Shown: piece after piece, positions 13,001-21,950 of the stretch
Layout of the letters: each line of letters starts with the position of its first letter
How positions within the stretch are numbered: position 1 is the first letter of the stretch
NCBI GenBank assembly: GCA_023055425.1
Contig: JALGPY010000033.1
Span: forward strand, 2,722,908-2,786,907
Reading direction: 5' to 3'
Origin: Linanthus parryae
Taxonomy: Eukaryota; Streptophyta; Magnoliopsida; Ericales; Polemoniaceae
DNA: 64,000 bases
The notes under the pieces: generated by a model
Told to the model about the DNA's origin: nothing
The model's input: only the letters and a program-made list of their open reading frames with translations
The model's database searches: none
Position numbers and translations under genes: made by a program

Positions 13001-13219
13001 ACTGGGGCGATCGCGCAATCGAAGGAACCCAGGTCGCACCAGAAGTCCAAGCACGTGCTCAGGAAGTTTCATCTGATTCGAGATATTATCGATAGAGGAG
13101 ACATTCGGATATGCAAGAGTCCTACAGATGATAATCTGTCAGACCCGCTTACAAAGCCTCTCACGCAGTGGAAGCATGAAGGGCACACTAGGAGTATGGG
13201 CATAAGGATGGATTTGTAG
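10022..13219 (+). CDS. pol: Pol polyprotein of element C (zinc knuckle, PR, INT, RT, RNase H)
   Basis: This is a 1065-codon open frame. In order: gag zinc knuckle C6-C9-H14-C19; protease near residue 50, where the catalytic Asp is His53 (LHTGCGSH); integrase zinc site H188, H193, C219, C222; integrase core D249, D312, E348 (DD35E spacing); reverse transcriptase about 570-815 with first Asp in QMDVKTTF (D654) and YVDD at 739-742; RNase H about 905-1040 with YTDAS, TEAEY and YDNTGAI. Length and order fit copia pol. The ATG at 10022 lies inside the former gag region, so it is not the ancestral start. The last four residues come from duplicated A sequence at the 13200 junction. The His53 change should abolish polyprotein cleavage, so full activity is doubtful although INT, RT and RNase H look intact. 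Confidence 0.92.
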   Translation: MTKGECHYCSQPGHWKRNCPKYLEDKRLGIVIPPPPGIFVVEVNLTFSTSWVLHTGCGSHICRNMQDLKRSRRLAKGEVDLRVGNGAKFDALAIGVCELSLPSELVLELNNCYFVPAMSRNIISISCLDKDGFIISIKDNCCSFYLNNIHYFSAQLFNGLYVLDLSNPVYNINTKRIKINDLNPAYLWHCRLGHINEKRVSRLHKDGLLDSCDFESYETCEACLLGKMTKSPFNKKGERTSEQLALIHTDVCGPFATPARGGYVYFITFTDDYSGYGFVYLMREKSESFEVFKEFKNEVEKQLGKSIKALRSDRGGEYLSQEFDDYLRECGIVSQLTPPGTPQWNGVSERRNRTLLDMVRSMMCQIDLPLSFWGYALLSAAFTINRVPSKSVMKTPYEMWSGRCPTLSFMRIWGCDVYVKRLQSDKLGPKSDKCKFVGYPKETKGYYFYNPTENKVFVARTGVFLEREFVSKEASGRNVEIEEVQEPQITEPIMEHEQEPQVVVEQPVQVTQELRRSSRVRQEPERYGLLVTDSGDTMLIDDEPATYEEAMSGPDSQKWLEAMRSEMESTYTNKVWILVEPPDGARPIGCKWVFKKKIDMDGNVITYKGRLVAKGFRQIHGIDYDETFSPVAMTKSIRILLAIAAYQDNEIWQMDVKTTFLYGNLLEEVYMIQPEGFEDPKQANKVCKLQRSIYGLKQASRSWNRRFDEVVKEFGFIRNEDESCIYKKVSGSSVAFMVLYVDDILLIGNDIPMLQSVKDWLGKCFSMKDLGEAANILGIKIYRDRLKRLLGLSQSTYIDKVLKRFNMQDSKKGFLPMSHGITFSKSGCPSNEIEKERMSRIPYASAIGSIMYAMLCTRPDVSYALSMTSRYQSNPGESHWIAVKNILKYLRRTKDAFLIFGGEEELRVRGYTDASFQTDRDDFRSQSGYVFCQNGAAVSWKSSKQETVADSTTEAEYIAANGAAKEAVWIRKFVSELGVVPSIADPVELFYDNTGAIAQSKEPRSHQKSKHVLRKFHLIRDIIDRGDIRICKSPTDDNLSDPLTKPLTQWKHEGHTRSMGIRMDL

Positions 13220-13949
13220 ACTCATTTGATTTGGAATCATATGAGACATGCGAGTCTTGTTTATTGGGAAAAATGACAAAGTCCCCTTTCAATAAAAAAG
13301 GTGAGAGGACTAGTGAGTTACTCGCACTCATACATACTTATGTATGTGGGCCGTTTCCCACGCATGCCAGGGGTGGTTACACCTACTTCATTACGCTTAC
13401 TAATGACTTCAGTAGATATGGATTTGTATAACTTATGAAGGACAAATCTGAATCCTTTGAATTGTTCAAAGAATTCAAGAATGAAGTAGAGAAGCAACTT
13501 GGTAAGAGTATTAAGGCTTTGCGATCGGATCATGGAGGAGAATACTTGATTCAAGAGTTTGACCAATATCTTAGAGAGTGTGGGATAGTATCCCAACTCA
13601 GTCCACCTGGAACGCCACAGCGAAATGGCGTGTTCGAGAGGAGGAATCGCACACTATTGGATATTGTGCGATCTATGATGTGTCAAACAGATCTTCCAAT
13701 ATCATTTTGGGGACATACTCTATTGATTGCAGCTTTCACCATTAAATGTGCTCCATCCAAATCAGTCACCATATGGGATATGGAATGGGAAGCGTCCCAT
13801 AGTGTCATTTATGAAGATTTGGGGTTGCTATGTCTATGTAAAGCGTTTACAAACAGTCAAGCTTGGACCCAAAGCGGAAAAGTGCAAATTTGTGGGATAT
13901 CCTAAGGAAACAAAATGATATTATTTCTACAATCCAACCGAGAACAAAG
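13201..13949 (+). repeat. Duplicated 749-bp piece of A pol (copy of 5439-6187)
   Basis: It matches 5439-6187 with no net indel and about ten substitutions by eye. It starts at CATAAGGATGG in the integrase zinc region and ends at the CAAAG target site, directly followed by a C LTR, exactly as the original is. It codes for the same broken integrase part; a TAA after the GFV motif is shared with the original. Its presence between C pol and the second LTR means C did not end here by normal transposition. Confidence 0.93.
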
Positions 13950-15378
13950 TGTTGGAATAGATGCCCTAGAGGCAATCTAGTTTAGTATGAATTATTTGTG
14001 GCTAGAAATTCATTTATTATTTATTGGATATTTAATATAATGAAGTCCTTAGATTTACAATTGTGTTGTTTATCTTAAATATCCCTAGTCGAGTATAATG
14101 ATTAAATGGGACAATCATCTATAGACTAGTATGGGGTTGGATTGATATGGAGATATCACGATCCAACACATAGGTGTGCATTAGGGAATGTTGCACTGGA
14201 TTGACCCATCTCCGAGAAGGCTACATACACGTTATGTTGAGTCACAAGCGCTTCTCGCGGTGCAATGGTATTGTCATCCTTAGACTTGAAGTCACTGGAT
14301 ATTCTAGTTGTGGATTATTGTGATCTTGGTAGCGTTAAACGCTACACCGTAACTGGGTAGTTATAAAGGCGTGTACTGGATACAATAAGAAGCAAGCTTA
14401 GAGATCGTAGTGGACGTAGATAGAATTTGTCCCTCCCACATAACGGGAGCCAATATCCTAGGCCACTCGAGGGATAGTGCTTATAGAATGTCTGGCCAGA
14501 CTCAAATAAATCAATATGGGATATTGATGTTATTTGCACGAATAAGGCTATTCCCATGGATCGAGAAACTATGGATTGGATATACGAGTGTGACTTGTAT
14601 GTCTCGTGTCCAATCCGGATATAGAGACAAAGGGATGAAAAATTACTTGTACAAAGGTTGTCAAGATGACTATTCTATTAGTTGGCTAGAATGGATGTTT
14701 TGCTAGAGACCGCTCCATATTAGCAAATAGTTGCTACCAACTAGATAGAACATATGGGGTCACACGCTACATAGAGTTGAACTAGATTTTGGAATTTATT
14801 AATTAGATTAATTAATTAGAAGGATCACTTTGCAAACCCTTGCAAACTTAGGAGGGACTAATTTGCAAGGAAGGGACTAAATTGAATTCTAGTAGGACTA
14901 GAATAAGTCCTTTAGGTAGTTAACAAGGAGTTGTTGGACTATATAAAGGACCTCCCTTCCTTCCTTCCCACACAACTTATGCTCATTATTGAACATAACA
15001 AACAGTGGGAGAGAACAAAAGGAGAGAGAGCAAGCAACAAGGGAGCCGACCGCCCCCTTGCCGCCGCCCCGTCCCTGTCGGCCACAAAGGAGGCCGAGAC
15101 CCTCCTTTTGGGTCTCGTTTTGCGTGATTCTTCTTCCTCTTCTCTTCCGGGCTAGCACCAAGGACATGGGAGATCAAGGATCAACTCTAGGCGTGGATCA
15201 ACCATAGAGAACGTGACACAATTCGCGTTTGAAGTCATCAAAGGAGAACCCTAAGGTGTGTTATTGATTTCTAACTCTTACCATCGTTATGTCTCTTGAC
15301 TTGTGATCCTTGGAGGGTTTTGCATGGTTTTATGATTGTTTATGCTTCCGTTGCGCATCCATGAATCAAAACCCTACA
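13950..15378 (+). repeat. Second LTR of element C (3' LTR or recombined solo LTR)
   Basis: 1429 bp, TG to CA, TATATAAA at 14940-14947. Its left flank is GAGAACAAAG from A pol, the same as the left flank of the first LTR. Its right flank is CAAAG then the continuation of A pol. Both flanks are target DNA, so by position it behaves like a solo LTR. Confidence 0.9.
14940..14947 (+). promoter_or_regulatory. TATA box of second C LTR
   Basis: TATATAAA at the same LTR position as at 7178. Confidence 0.6.
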
Positions 15379-17221
15379 CAAAGTGTTTGTAGCTCGGACC
15401 GGCGTATTTTTAGAAAGAGAGTTTGTCTCTACAGAAGCAAGTGGGAGGATTGTTGAACTTGCAGAAATTCAAGAACCACAAACCACTGAACCGATGATGA
15501 AGCATTACCAGGAACCGCTAATTGTCTGTTCAGGTAACACAGTTACTCCGTATGTCAGGTAGGGTACCTCATGAGCCAGAGAGATACGGGCTTCTCGTGT
15601 CTGAGCCTGATGGCATACCACTCATGGATGATGAGCCTGCTACCTACGGGGAGGCCATGAAAGGGCCAGACTCTAAGAAGTGGCTAGAAGCCATGAGATC
15701 CGAAATGGAATCCATGTATACCAAAAAAGTGGCTTTGGTGGAACCACCTGAAGGGGCTCCGCCCATAGGGTGCAAGTTGGTCTTCAAGAAGAAGCCCGAC
15801 ATGGATGGAAAGGTAGTTTCCTATAAGGGAAGACTGGTGGAAAAAGGGTGTAGACAGATTCATGGTATCGACTATGATGAAACCTTTTCTCCAGTCGCTA
15901 TGACCAAATCCATTCGAATACTACTTGCTATTGCAGCTTACTGTGACTATGAGATTTGGTAGATGGATGTCAAAAAGACATTCCTTTATGGGGACCTCCT
16001 TGAGGATGTGTATATGACACAACCAGAGGGTTTTGAGGATCCATTGCATGCAAATAAATTCTGTAAGCTACAACGATCCATCTATGGATTAAAGCAAGCT
16101 TCTAGGACATGGAATCGACGTTTTGATGATGCGGTCAAAGATTTTGGCTTCATCAAGAACGAAGATGAGCCCTGTATTTACAAGAAGGTTCGTGGGAGTT
16201 GTGTTGTGTTTCTGGTCTTCTATGTGGATGACATACTGCTCATTGGAAATGACATTCCTACTTTGCAATCTGTTAAAGATTGGCTAGGAAATTGTTTCGC
16301 AATGAAGAACTTAGGGGATGCAGCTTATATACTTGGTATCAATATCTATAGGGATAGATCTAGGAAGCTCCTCGTTCTATGCCAAAGGACATATATAGAC
16401 AAATTGTTGAAGCGGTTCAACATGCGAGATTCCAAGAAGGGATTCTTCCCCATGTCACATAGAGTCACTCTTTCTAAGATGACTGTCCTTCCAATGAGAT
16501 TGAGAGGGACCGCATGAGTAGGATACAATATGCTTCGGCCATAGGATTCATCATGTACGCCATGTTGTGTAGTAGAACAGACGTATCGTAAACATTGAGT
16601 ATGGTAAGCAGATATCTGTCTAATCCAGGTGAGAGTCACTGGATTGCTGTCAGGAAAATCCTAAAGTACTTGAGAAGAACTAAGGATGCGTTCTTGATAT
16701 TTATAGGTGAGGAAGATCTCAATGTAATTGGTTACACTGATGCGATCTTCTAAACCGACAAGGTTGACTACATATAGCAGCCGGGGTATGTGTTCGCCTG
16801 AATGGAGGAGTTGTGAGCTGGTAGAGTTCCAAGCAAGAGACAGTTGCTGATTCTACAACTGAAGCTGAGTACATGCTGCTGCAGGCACAGCAAAAGAGGC
16901 TGTTTGGATAAAGAATTTTATCACTGAGCTCGGTGTGGTCCCTAGCATCGTGGAACCCATGACGTTGTACTGTGACAACTCTGGAGCGATCGCACAAGCC
17001 AAGGAACCTAGATCACACCATAAATTGAAGCATGTACTTAGGATATTCCATCTTTTTCGTGATATGATCGATAGAGGAGATGTGAAGAGGTGTAAGATTC
17101 CAACGGCTGAAAATCTTTCACATCCTCTCACAAATCCGCTCATTCAGCGAAAGCATGAAGGGCACACTAGATCCATAGGCATACGAGATGCACCAGATTG
17201 GCTCTATTACAAGTGAAAGGC
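15379..17221 (+). pseudogene. pol of element A, RT and RNase H half
   Basis: Reading resumes at the CAAAG duplication in the integrase C-terminal part, then a linker (PERYGLLV), then reverse transcriptase. A glutamine codon before MDVK is TAG at 15960-15962. The YVDD motif is intact at 16221-16232. After 16510 there are frameshifts and stops in RNase H (YTDA then stop near 16752). A clean tail returns at 16935-17216 with YCDNSGAIAQ and a C-terminus ending near LTNPLIQRKHEGHTRS. The last bases before the LTR (GTGAAAGGC) are a weak polypurine tract. Inactive. Confidence 0.9.
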
Positions 17222-18609
17222 TGTTGGAATAGGTGCCCTAGAGGCAATCTATATTTAGTATGAACAAATGTTTGGCTAGAACATTCATTTATTATTTATT
17301 ATGATATTTAAAATAAAGAAGTCCTTAGATAAAATGTGTTGTTTGTCTTAGATATCCCTGGTCCATTATATTGATTAACGGGTTATTCAACTATATACTA
17401 GTACATGGGTAGATTGTATGGAGATATCTAGTCTAACACATGGGTATGCATTAGGAGTAATGTCAAACTGGATTGACCCACGACGAGAAGGATATATTAG
17501 ATTATGTTAAAGTCACAATCGCTTCTTGTAGTGTTAATGGTATTGTAATTCTTAGACTTGAAGTCATTAGATACTCTAGTTGTGAAATATCGTGCTTGGA
17601 TATTATGAAGCGTTGTGCCTTAACCTAAATATAAAGATAGTTATCCGGCATTATAGGAAGCAAGCTTAGATATCGTAGTGACATAGAGATGATTTGTCCC
17701 TCCCACATAATGGGAGCAAATATCAATTGGTCACTCGAGGGATGGTGCTTATAGAATGTCTGACCAGACTCAGATAAATCAATATGGAGACATTGATGTT
17801 ATCTTCTCGCATAAGCATATTCCCAAGATCGATAAACTATGGATTGGATATACGAGTGTGACTATTATGTCTCGTGTCCAATCCGGATATGGAGAGAAAG
17901 GGATAAACACAATACTTGAACATTGGGCACAAGGTTTGTCAGATCACTGACTTATTTCTATTAGTTGGGTGGCATGGATGTGTTGCTAGACACCGCTCCA
18001 TGTTAGTAAATAGTTATTACCAACTAAATAGAAACCTATGGGGTCACACAACGGATGGATTGAACTGGATATGGGTATTAATTAGTTGAACTAATTAATA
18101 AAATGATCATAACGCAACCACAAGCAAACTTAGTAGGACTAATTTGCATGTGGACAAATCCATGTAAGGACATGATTAGTATTGAGGCTTTTACGTAGTT
18201 AATAAAGAGTTATTACTATATAAAGGAACTCTATCTTTTTATTTTCTCAAGAGTGTCATTATTGAGAGAAACATAACAAAGCAAGAGAGTTTGAGCAACA
18301 ATAAGGAGGACGAAGCCGTCTTTCACCCCGTTGGCCACCAAGGAAGACCGCCCCCTCCTTGCCTCATTTTGCGTGATCTTCCTCCTTCTTCCGTTGCTAG
18401 CACTACATGGTGGGAAGGAATCCAATCAAGAATCCAAGGTGTGGATACTCGTAGATATGAAGACACTATTATTCGTGTGATTCCCCAAACTAAGGTACAC
18501 ATCTATTATGCCCTTATCATGTTATGATGGCTTGCCTGTGATCCTTGGAAGGATTTGAGCAGGATTAATTTTTGTTATTCCGCTGCGTAACCTGCATCAA
18601 AACCCTACA
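17222..18609 (+). repeat. 3' LTR of element A
   Basis: 1388 bp starting TGTTGGAATAGGTGCCCTAG and ending CCCTACA, followed by the GGAGG duplication and the rest of LTR F. TATATAAA lies at 18217-18224. Confidence 0.93.
18217..18224 (+). promoter_or_regulatory. TATA box of A 3' LTR
   Basis: TATATAAA; a transcript from here would read into LTR F and element E. Confidence 0.55.
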
Positions 18610-18676
18610 GGAGGGTCTTGTGCGGATCTTTATTATTATTATTTTTCCGCTGCGTAATCCGTTACCAAACTCTATA
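18610..18676 (+). repeat. LTR fragment F, right part
   Basis: It starts with the right GGAGG copy (18610-18614) and carries on the F tail (TTTTTCCGCTGCGTAATCC, ending AACTCTATA). No primer site follows, so it is a 3' or solo LTR end. The next bases, GCAAG (18677-18681), are the predicted F target duplication, whose partner would be left of the window. Confidence 0.8.
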
Positions 18677-18893
18677 GCAAGCACTACATGTGGAGAATGA
18701 TACCAGCTGCTAATCCAAAGGTGTGGATACTCGTAGAGACGAAGACATAATTCTTCGCAGTGATCACACAAACTAACGTACACAATTCTCTTCCTTTATC
18801 ATGTTATGAAAAGCTTTCCTGCGATCCGTGGAGGGATTTGAGCAGGATTAAGTTATTGTTATTCCGTTGCGTTACGTGCATCAAAATCCTACA
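18677..18893 (+). repeat. 5' LTR of element E, terminal 217 bp only
   Basis: It aligns with 38773-38989 (shared GCTAATCCAAAG, GAGACGAAGACA, CTTCGCAGTGATCACACAAA). It ends ATCCTACA and is followed by a primer site. Its left edge is where F was inserted. Confidence 0.85.
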
Positions 18894-18894
18894 G

Positions 18895-18907
18895 TGGTAT
18901 CAGAGCC
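18895..18907 (+). promoter_or_regulatory. Primer-binding site of element E (tRNA-iMet)
   Basis: TGGTATCAGAGCC one base after the E LTR end. Confidence 0.9.
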
Positions 18908-19194
18908 CCACGTCGTAGCGTATAATATGATTTTATGTGTTACCGTTATCAGTTTTTCATTGATTTTACACTTTTTTGCGAAAACTTAAGTTAATCATAA
19001 TGATGCAAATTGAATATGACTCAATAGAGATTAAGCGAATTACATACGGAGTTTAAATTTGGCAAATGTCGTTCACATATGATGTGTCTTTTTTGGTTTT
19101 GCAAACTAGGGTAAGGGCACAAATGGGGGAAAAGGGGGTTTTCTCATCAATTGAAAATAAGAACACGAGGAAGGATGAAGGTTTTGGAAACAAC
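18908..19194 (+). other. Leader of element E, first part
   Basis: Collinear with the C and A leaders as far as GGTTTTGGAAACAAC, where element B is inserted. The leader resumes at 32474. No gene seen. Confidence 0.8.
19190..19194. repeat. Target-site duplication of element B, left copy
   Basis: ACAAC; the right copy at 32469-32473 is ATAAC, one mismatch. Confidence 0.75.
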
Positions 19195-20438
19195 TATAAT
19201 TTAATTTTAGGTTCAAGACTAGAAATAGCTTGTCAATTTCAAGGCCTTGAAACAACTTTCAAAGGCTTGAAACCGAATGAGCTTTATATGCATGAACTTA
19301 TGGGGAGTTTCTTTACTTGATTCAACTCCTAAAAACCTGTGGATAATTAGGTGATATTTTATGATGGAAGAAAAATTATTTTGACACAGTTTTCAATATC
19401 TAACATCATATGTTTGATTGAGTTTTGCAGGGATGTTGTGTTTCCTATTTTATAGGAATCTGTTTCCTAACTTATGTTTTGCAGAAATGGAAACTACTTG
19501 ATGACTTGATTCTGTGCTGAATCTGCTGTGTTTAAAGCTTCCCAACATATTTCTAACAAGATCAACTCAGTATCATGGAAGATACTGAGCTACTAGCTGT
19601 TGGAAGAAGTTGTTAGAAGAGTCAAGATTTGAAGCTAATTTTCAGGAAAGTTTGTTTAGAAGATTCTGAAGATCTTCAATTCAAACTGAGTGTTTAAAAG
19701 GAGAATTGCTGAAGGAATTCGTAGACACAACAACACAGAGCTTTCACAGAGATTCTCAAAAAAATAAGAGCATTGACAAGCAACAAAGAAGCAGATCCAT
19801 CTCTCTCAATCCAAGCATTAGAAGAACACTGCATACTCACTGCAGTTTCATTTCCAGTGTTATTCTTTTCTGAAATTCATTTGTATATCATTTTGATAAT
19901 ACTTCTATTTTTCATTCTCAAGGATTGTTCAAGGTGAACAATAGGTAATTCTTAGTTAATAAGATAGCTAGAGCATGTACTAGATAGGTTAGTGAGAACC
20001 ACAAGCTGTAACAGAGTAAGGCATCTCTCTGTGCTTGAGATCTAGGGCTTCGCTGTGGATTAATAAGAATTGTGTTGAAAATCATGAAGGGAAAAGATCC
20101 CTGAGGTAGAGACGTAGGTCCAAGTGGACTGAACTCTATATATCTTGTGTCTCTTGCCTTTACTTTTCAGTTTCATACTTAGAACTTTTGCAGCATTAAA
20201 ACCGTTTCATTTCAAGGGTTTAAAACTCATTTCAAGGCCTTGAAATAGACTTATTCTTTTGTATACTCTAACTGTTTTTATTCCAAGGGCTTGAAAATCA
20301 TTTCAAGGCCTTGAATCTCTTTACAAATCTTTTGAAACCACTATTCTTGCAAGTTTAGCAAAAGTTTGCATACTCTATTCAACCCCCCCCCCTTCTAGAG
20401 TATTGATCCTAAATTTCTACCTACTGTACACCCCTTCA
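19195..20438 (+). repeat. 5' LTR of element B
   Basis: 1244 bp ending CCCCTTCA. Its first bases TATAATTT align with TGTAAGTT of the other LTR, so the terminal TG has mutated. It holds two exact TTTCAAGGCCTTGAAA palindromes (19237-19252, 20230-20245) and a near copy at 20301. A run of C residues lies near 20383, just before TTCTAGAGTATT. It keeps the empty site GATAGCTAGAGC (19971 region) that is filled by the CACTA element in the other LTR. Confidence 0.9.
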
Positions 20439-20440
20439 AT

Positions 20441-20453
20441 TGGTATCAGAGCT
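20441..20453 (+). promoter_or_regulatory. Primer-binding site of element B (tRNA-iMet)
   Basis: TGGTATCAGAGCT two bases after the LTR end. Confidence 0.9.
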
Positions 20454-20487
20454 TGTATCACTGCATAAATTTAACCAACTTGTGATT

Positions 20488-21950
20488 ACGAGTACTATAG
20501 GTGATGGTGGTTTCTCACAGGGAAGAGCTGCTAACAGACCTCCTCTCTTTTAAGGAGATAATTATGTCCACTGGAAATATTTGATGAAAATGTTCATCAT
20601 TGATCAGGATATGCAACTATGGACTATCATTTTGAATGGTCCTCACACTTTCTACACAGAGAAAGATGGGATTAGAACTCCCAAATCAGAAGAAACTCTT
20701 TCCTCCTCTGAGTTAGAACAATTTTCCAAAAATTATAAAGCTATGAATCTCTTATATTGTGCTTTGAGTGAAGATGAGTTCAATAAGATCTCAGGTTGCA
20801 AGACTGCCAAGGAGATCTGGGATAAGCTTGTGGTGACCTTTGAAGGAACCAGCCAAGTCAAGCAAACCAAGATCAAAATATATCTCTGGCAATATGAGCT
20901 ATTCAAGATGAATGGAGATGAGTCAATCAGGGATATGTTCAAAAGATTCACTAACATTGTCAACAACCTTGATTCATTGGGAAAGCACATTTCCAATGAA
21001 GAAAAGGTTAGAAAGATTATGAGAAGTCTTCCAAATGCAAAATAGGAACCAAAGACTAATGCTATTGAAGAAGCTCAATATCTTTCATTGCTTCAACTTG
21101 ATGACTAACAAGAAAACCTCATCACACATGAAATATCCATGAATGAGGTGAATGGAGATCTGCCAGAAGGTGTCAAGAACCTAGCTCTCAAGGCAAAGGA
21201 AAATAAACCATTTCAAAGCCTTGAAATTGAAGATGATGATGAAGATCCACTTGCTTTGATTTCCAAAGCCTTAACCAGAATTCTTAAAATGAAGAAGAAC
21301 TTTGGAAACAAGGACTTCAACAGATATAGACACAGAACCTATAGTAGAAAAGATTACAAAGGTAAATTTTCTTCACATGGTAAAGTCAAGAATTGATTTG
21401 CGTGTGTTGATGCACGCCACTTGATCAGAGACTGTCCACACAAGAAGAGCAAGAAATTTCAGAATAAAGATCATGATAAAAGAAAGAAAGCTATGATAGC
21501 TTCCTGGAGCGATTCAGAAACCTCAAGTGACTCTGAATATGAAGAAGAAAATTCAAACCTATGCTTTATGGCCAAGCATGATGAAAGTTCTGAAAAGAAA
21601 ATTGAGGTAATGGTAAGCTGTTTGATTTCAAAATCAACGGAAGCCCTCTCTGATTATCTTAGAACAATGCTTTTAAATGAAGAGGACTATCTGAAAGAGA
21701 TTAGAGTTTTGAAAGAAAAAGTTCATAAGAAAGCAAAAGAAAACTTGCATCTTGTTTGCCTCAATCAGAATCTTGAAATCTCTCAGAAGAAAAGTAACAG
21801 TGATTTCAAGGCCTTGAAAATCAGTTTCAAAGCCTTGAAAACACAAGTCAAGGAAGTAGACACTGAGAACTCCCTTCCGAGTGACAGTGTTGTTAATCTA
21901 AGACATCAAGTTGATGAATTGGATAAAAAAGACTACTCTGACTGAGAAAA
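20488..21950 (+). pseudogene. gag of element B, broken
   Basis: The start appears as ACG at 20488, where related D has ATG (both continue with the GDGG...F motif). The UBN2-type gag domain follows (HWKYLMKMFIIDQD near 20567, CKTAKEIWDKL near 20799, MFKRFTNIVNNL near 20935). Stops occur near 20551, 21043 and 21106. A first zinc knuckle near 21396-21435 has a TGA where the first cysteine should be. The later part is coiled-coil-like and acidic (SDSETSSDSEYEEENS). One palindrome (21804-21819) is translated as FKALK and is followed by a second, near copy. Not functional. Confidence 0.88.

Larger units (their letters stand above)
6188..15378 (+). mobile_element. Element C: Angela-type Ty1/copia, nearly intact coding, rearranged 3' end
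   Basis: LTRs of about 1.43 kb starting TGTTGGAATAGATGCCCTAG and ending CCCTACA, a tRNA-iMet primer site, a leader, gag and a long pol frame lie inside pol of A, with a CAAAG duplication. The LTRs are about 98% identical by eye, the youngest pair here. The end is abnormal. C sequence stops at 13200, 749 bp of A pol (copy of 5439-6187) follows, then the second LTR. The native pol end, polypurine tract and genuine 3' LTR junction of C are missing. C could be transcribed but is unlikely to complete normal reverse transcription. Confidence 0.92.
1097..18609 (+). mobile_element. Element A: Angela-type Ty1/copia retrotransposon, interrupted by C
   Basis: Both LTRs start TGTTGGAATAGGTGCCCTAG and end CCCTACA, and a 5-bp GGAGG duplication flanks the element. 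The LTR start, LTR length of about 1.4 kb and tRNA-iMet primer site are those of the Angela/BARE (Tork-side) lineage of Ty1/copia. Internal order is primer site, leader, gag, zinc knuckle, protease, integrase, reverse transcriptase, RNase H. The protein region is broken by stops and by element C at 6188-15378. LTR identity is about 91% by eye over the first 115 bases, so A is clearly older than C. It cannot encode working proteins. Confidence 0.93.
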
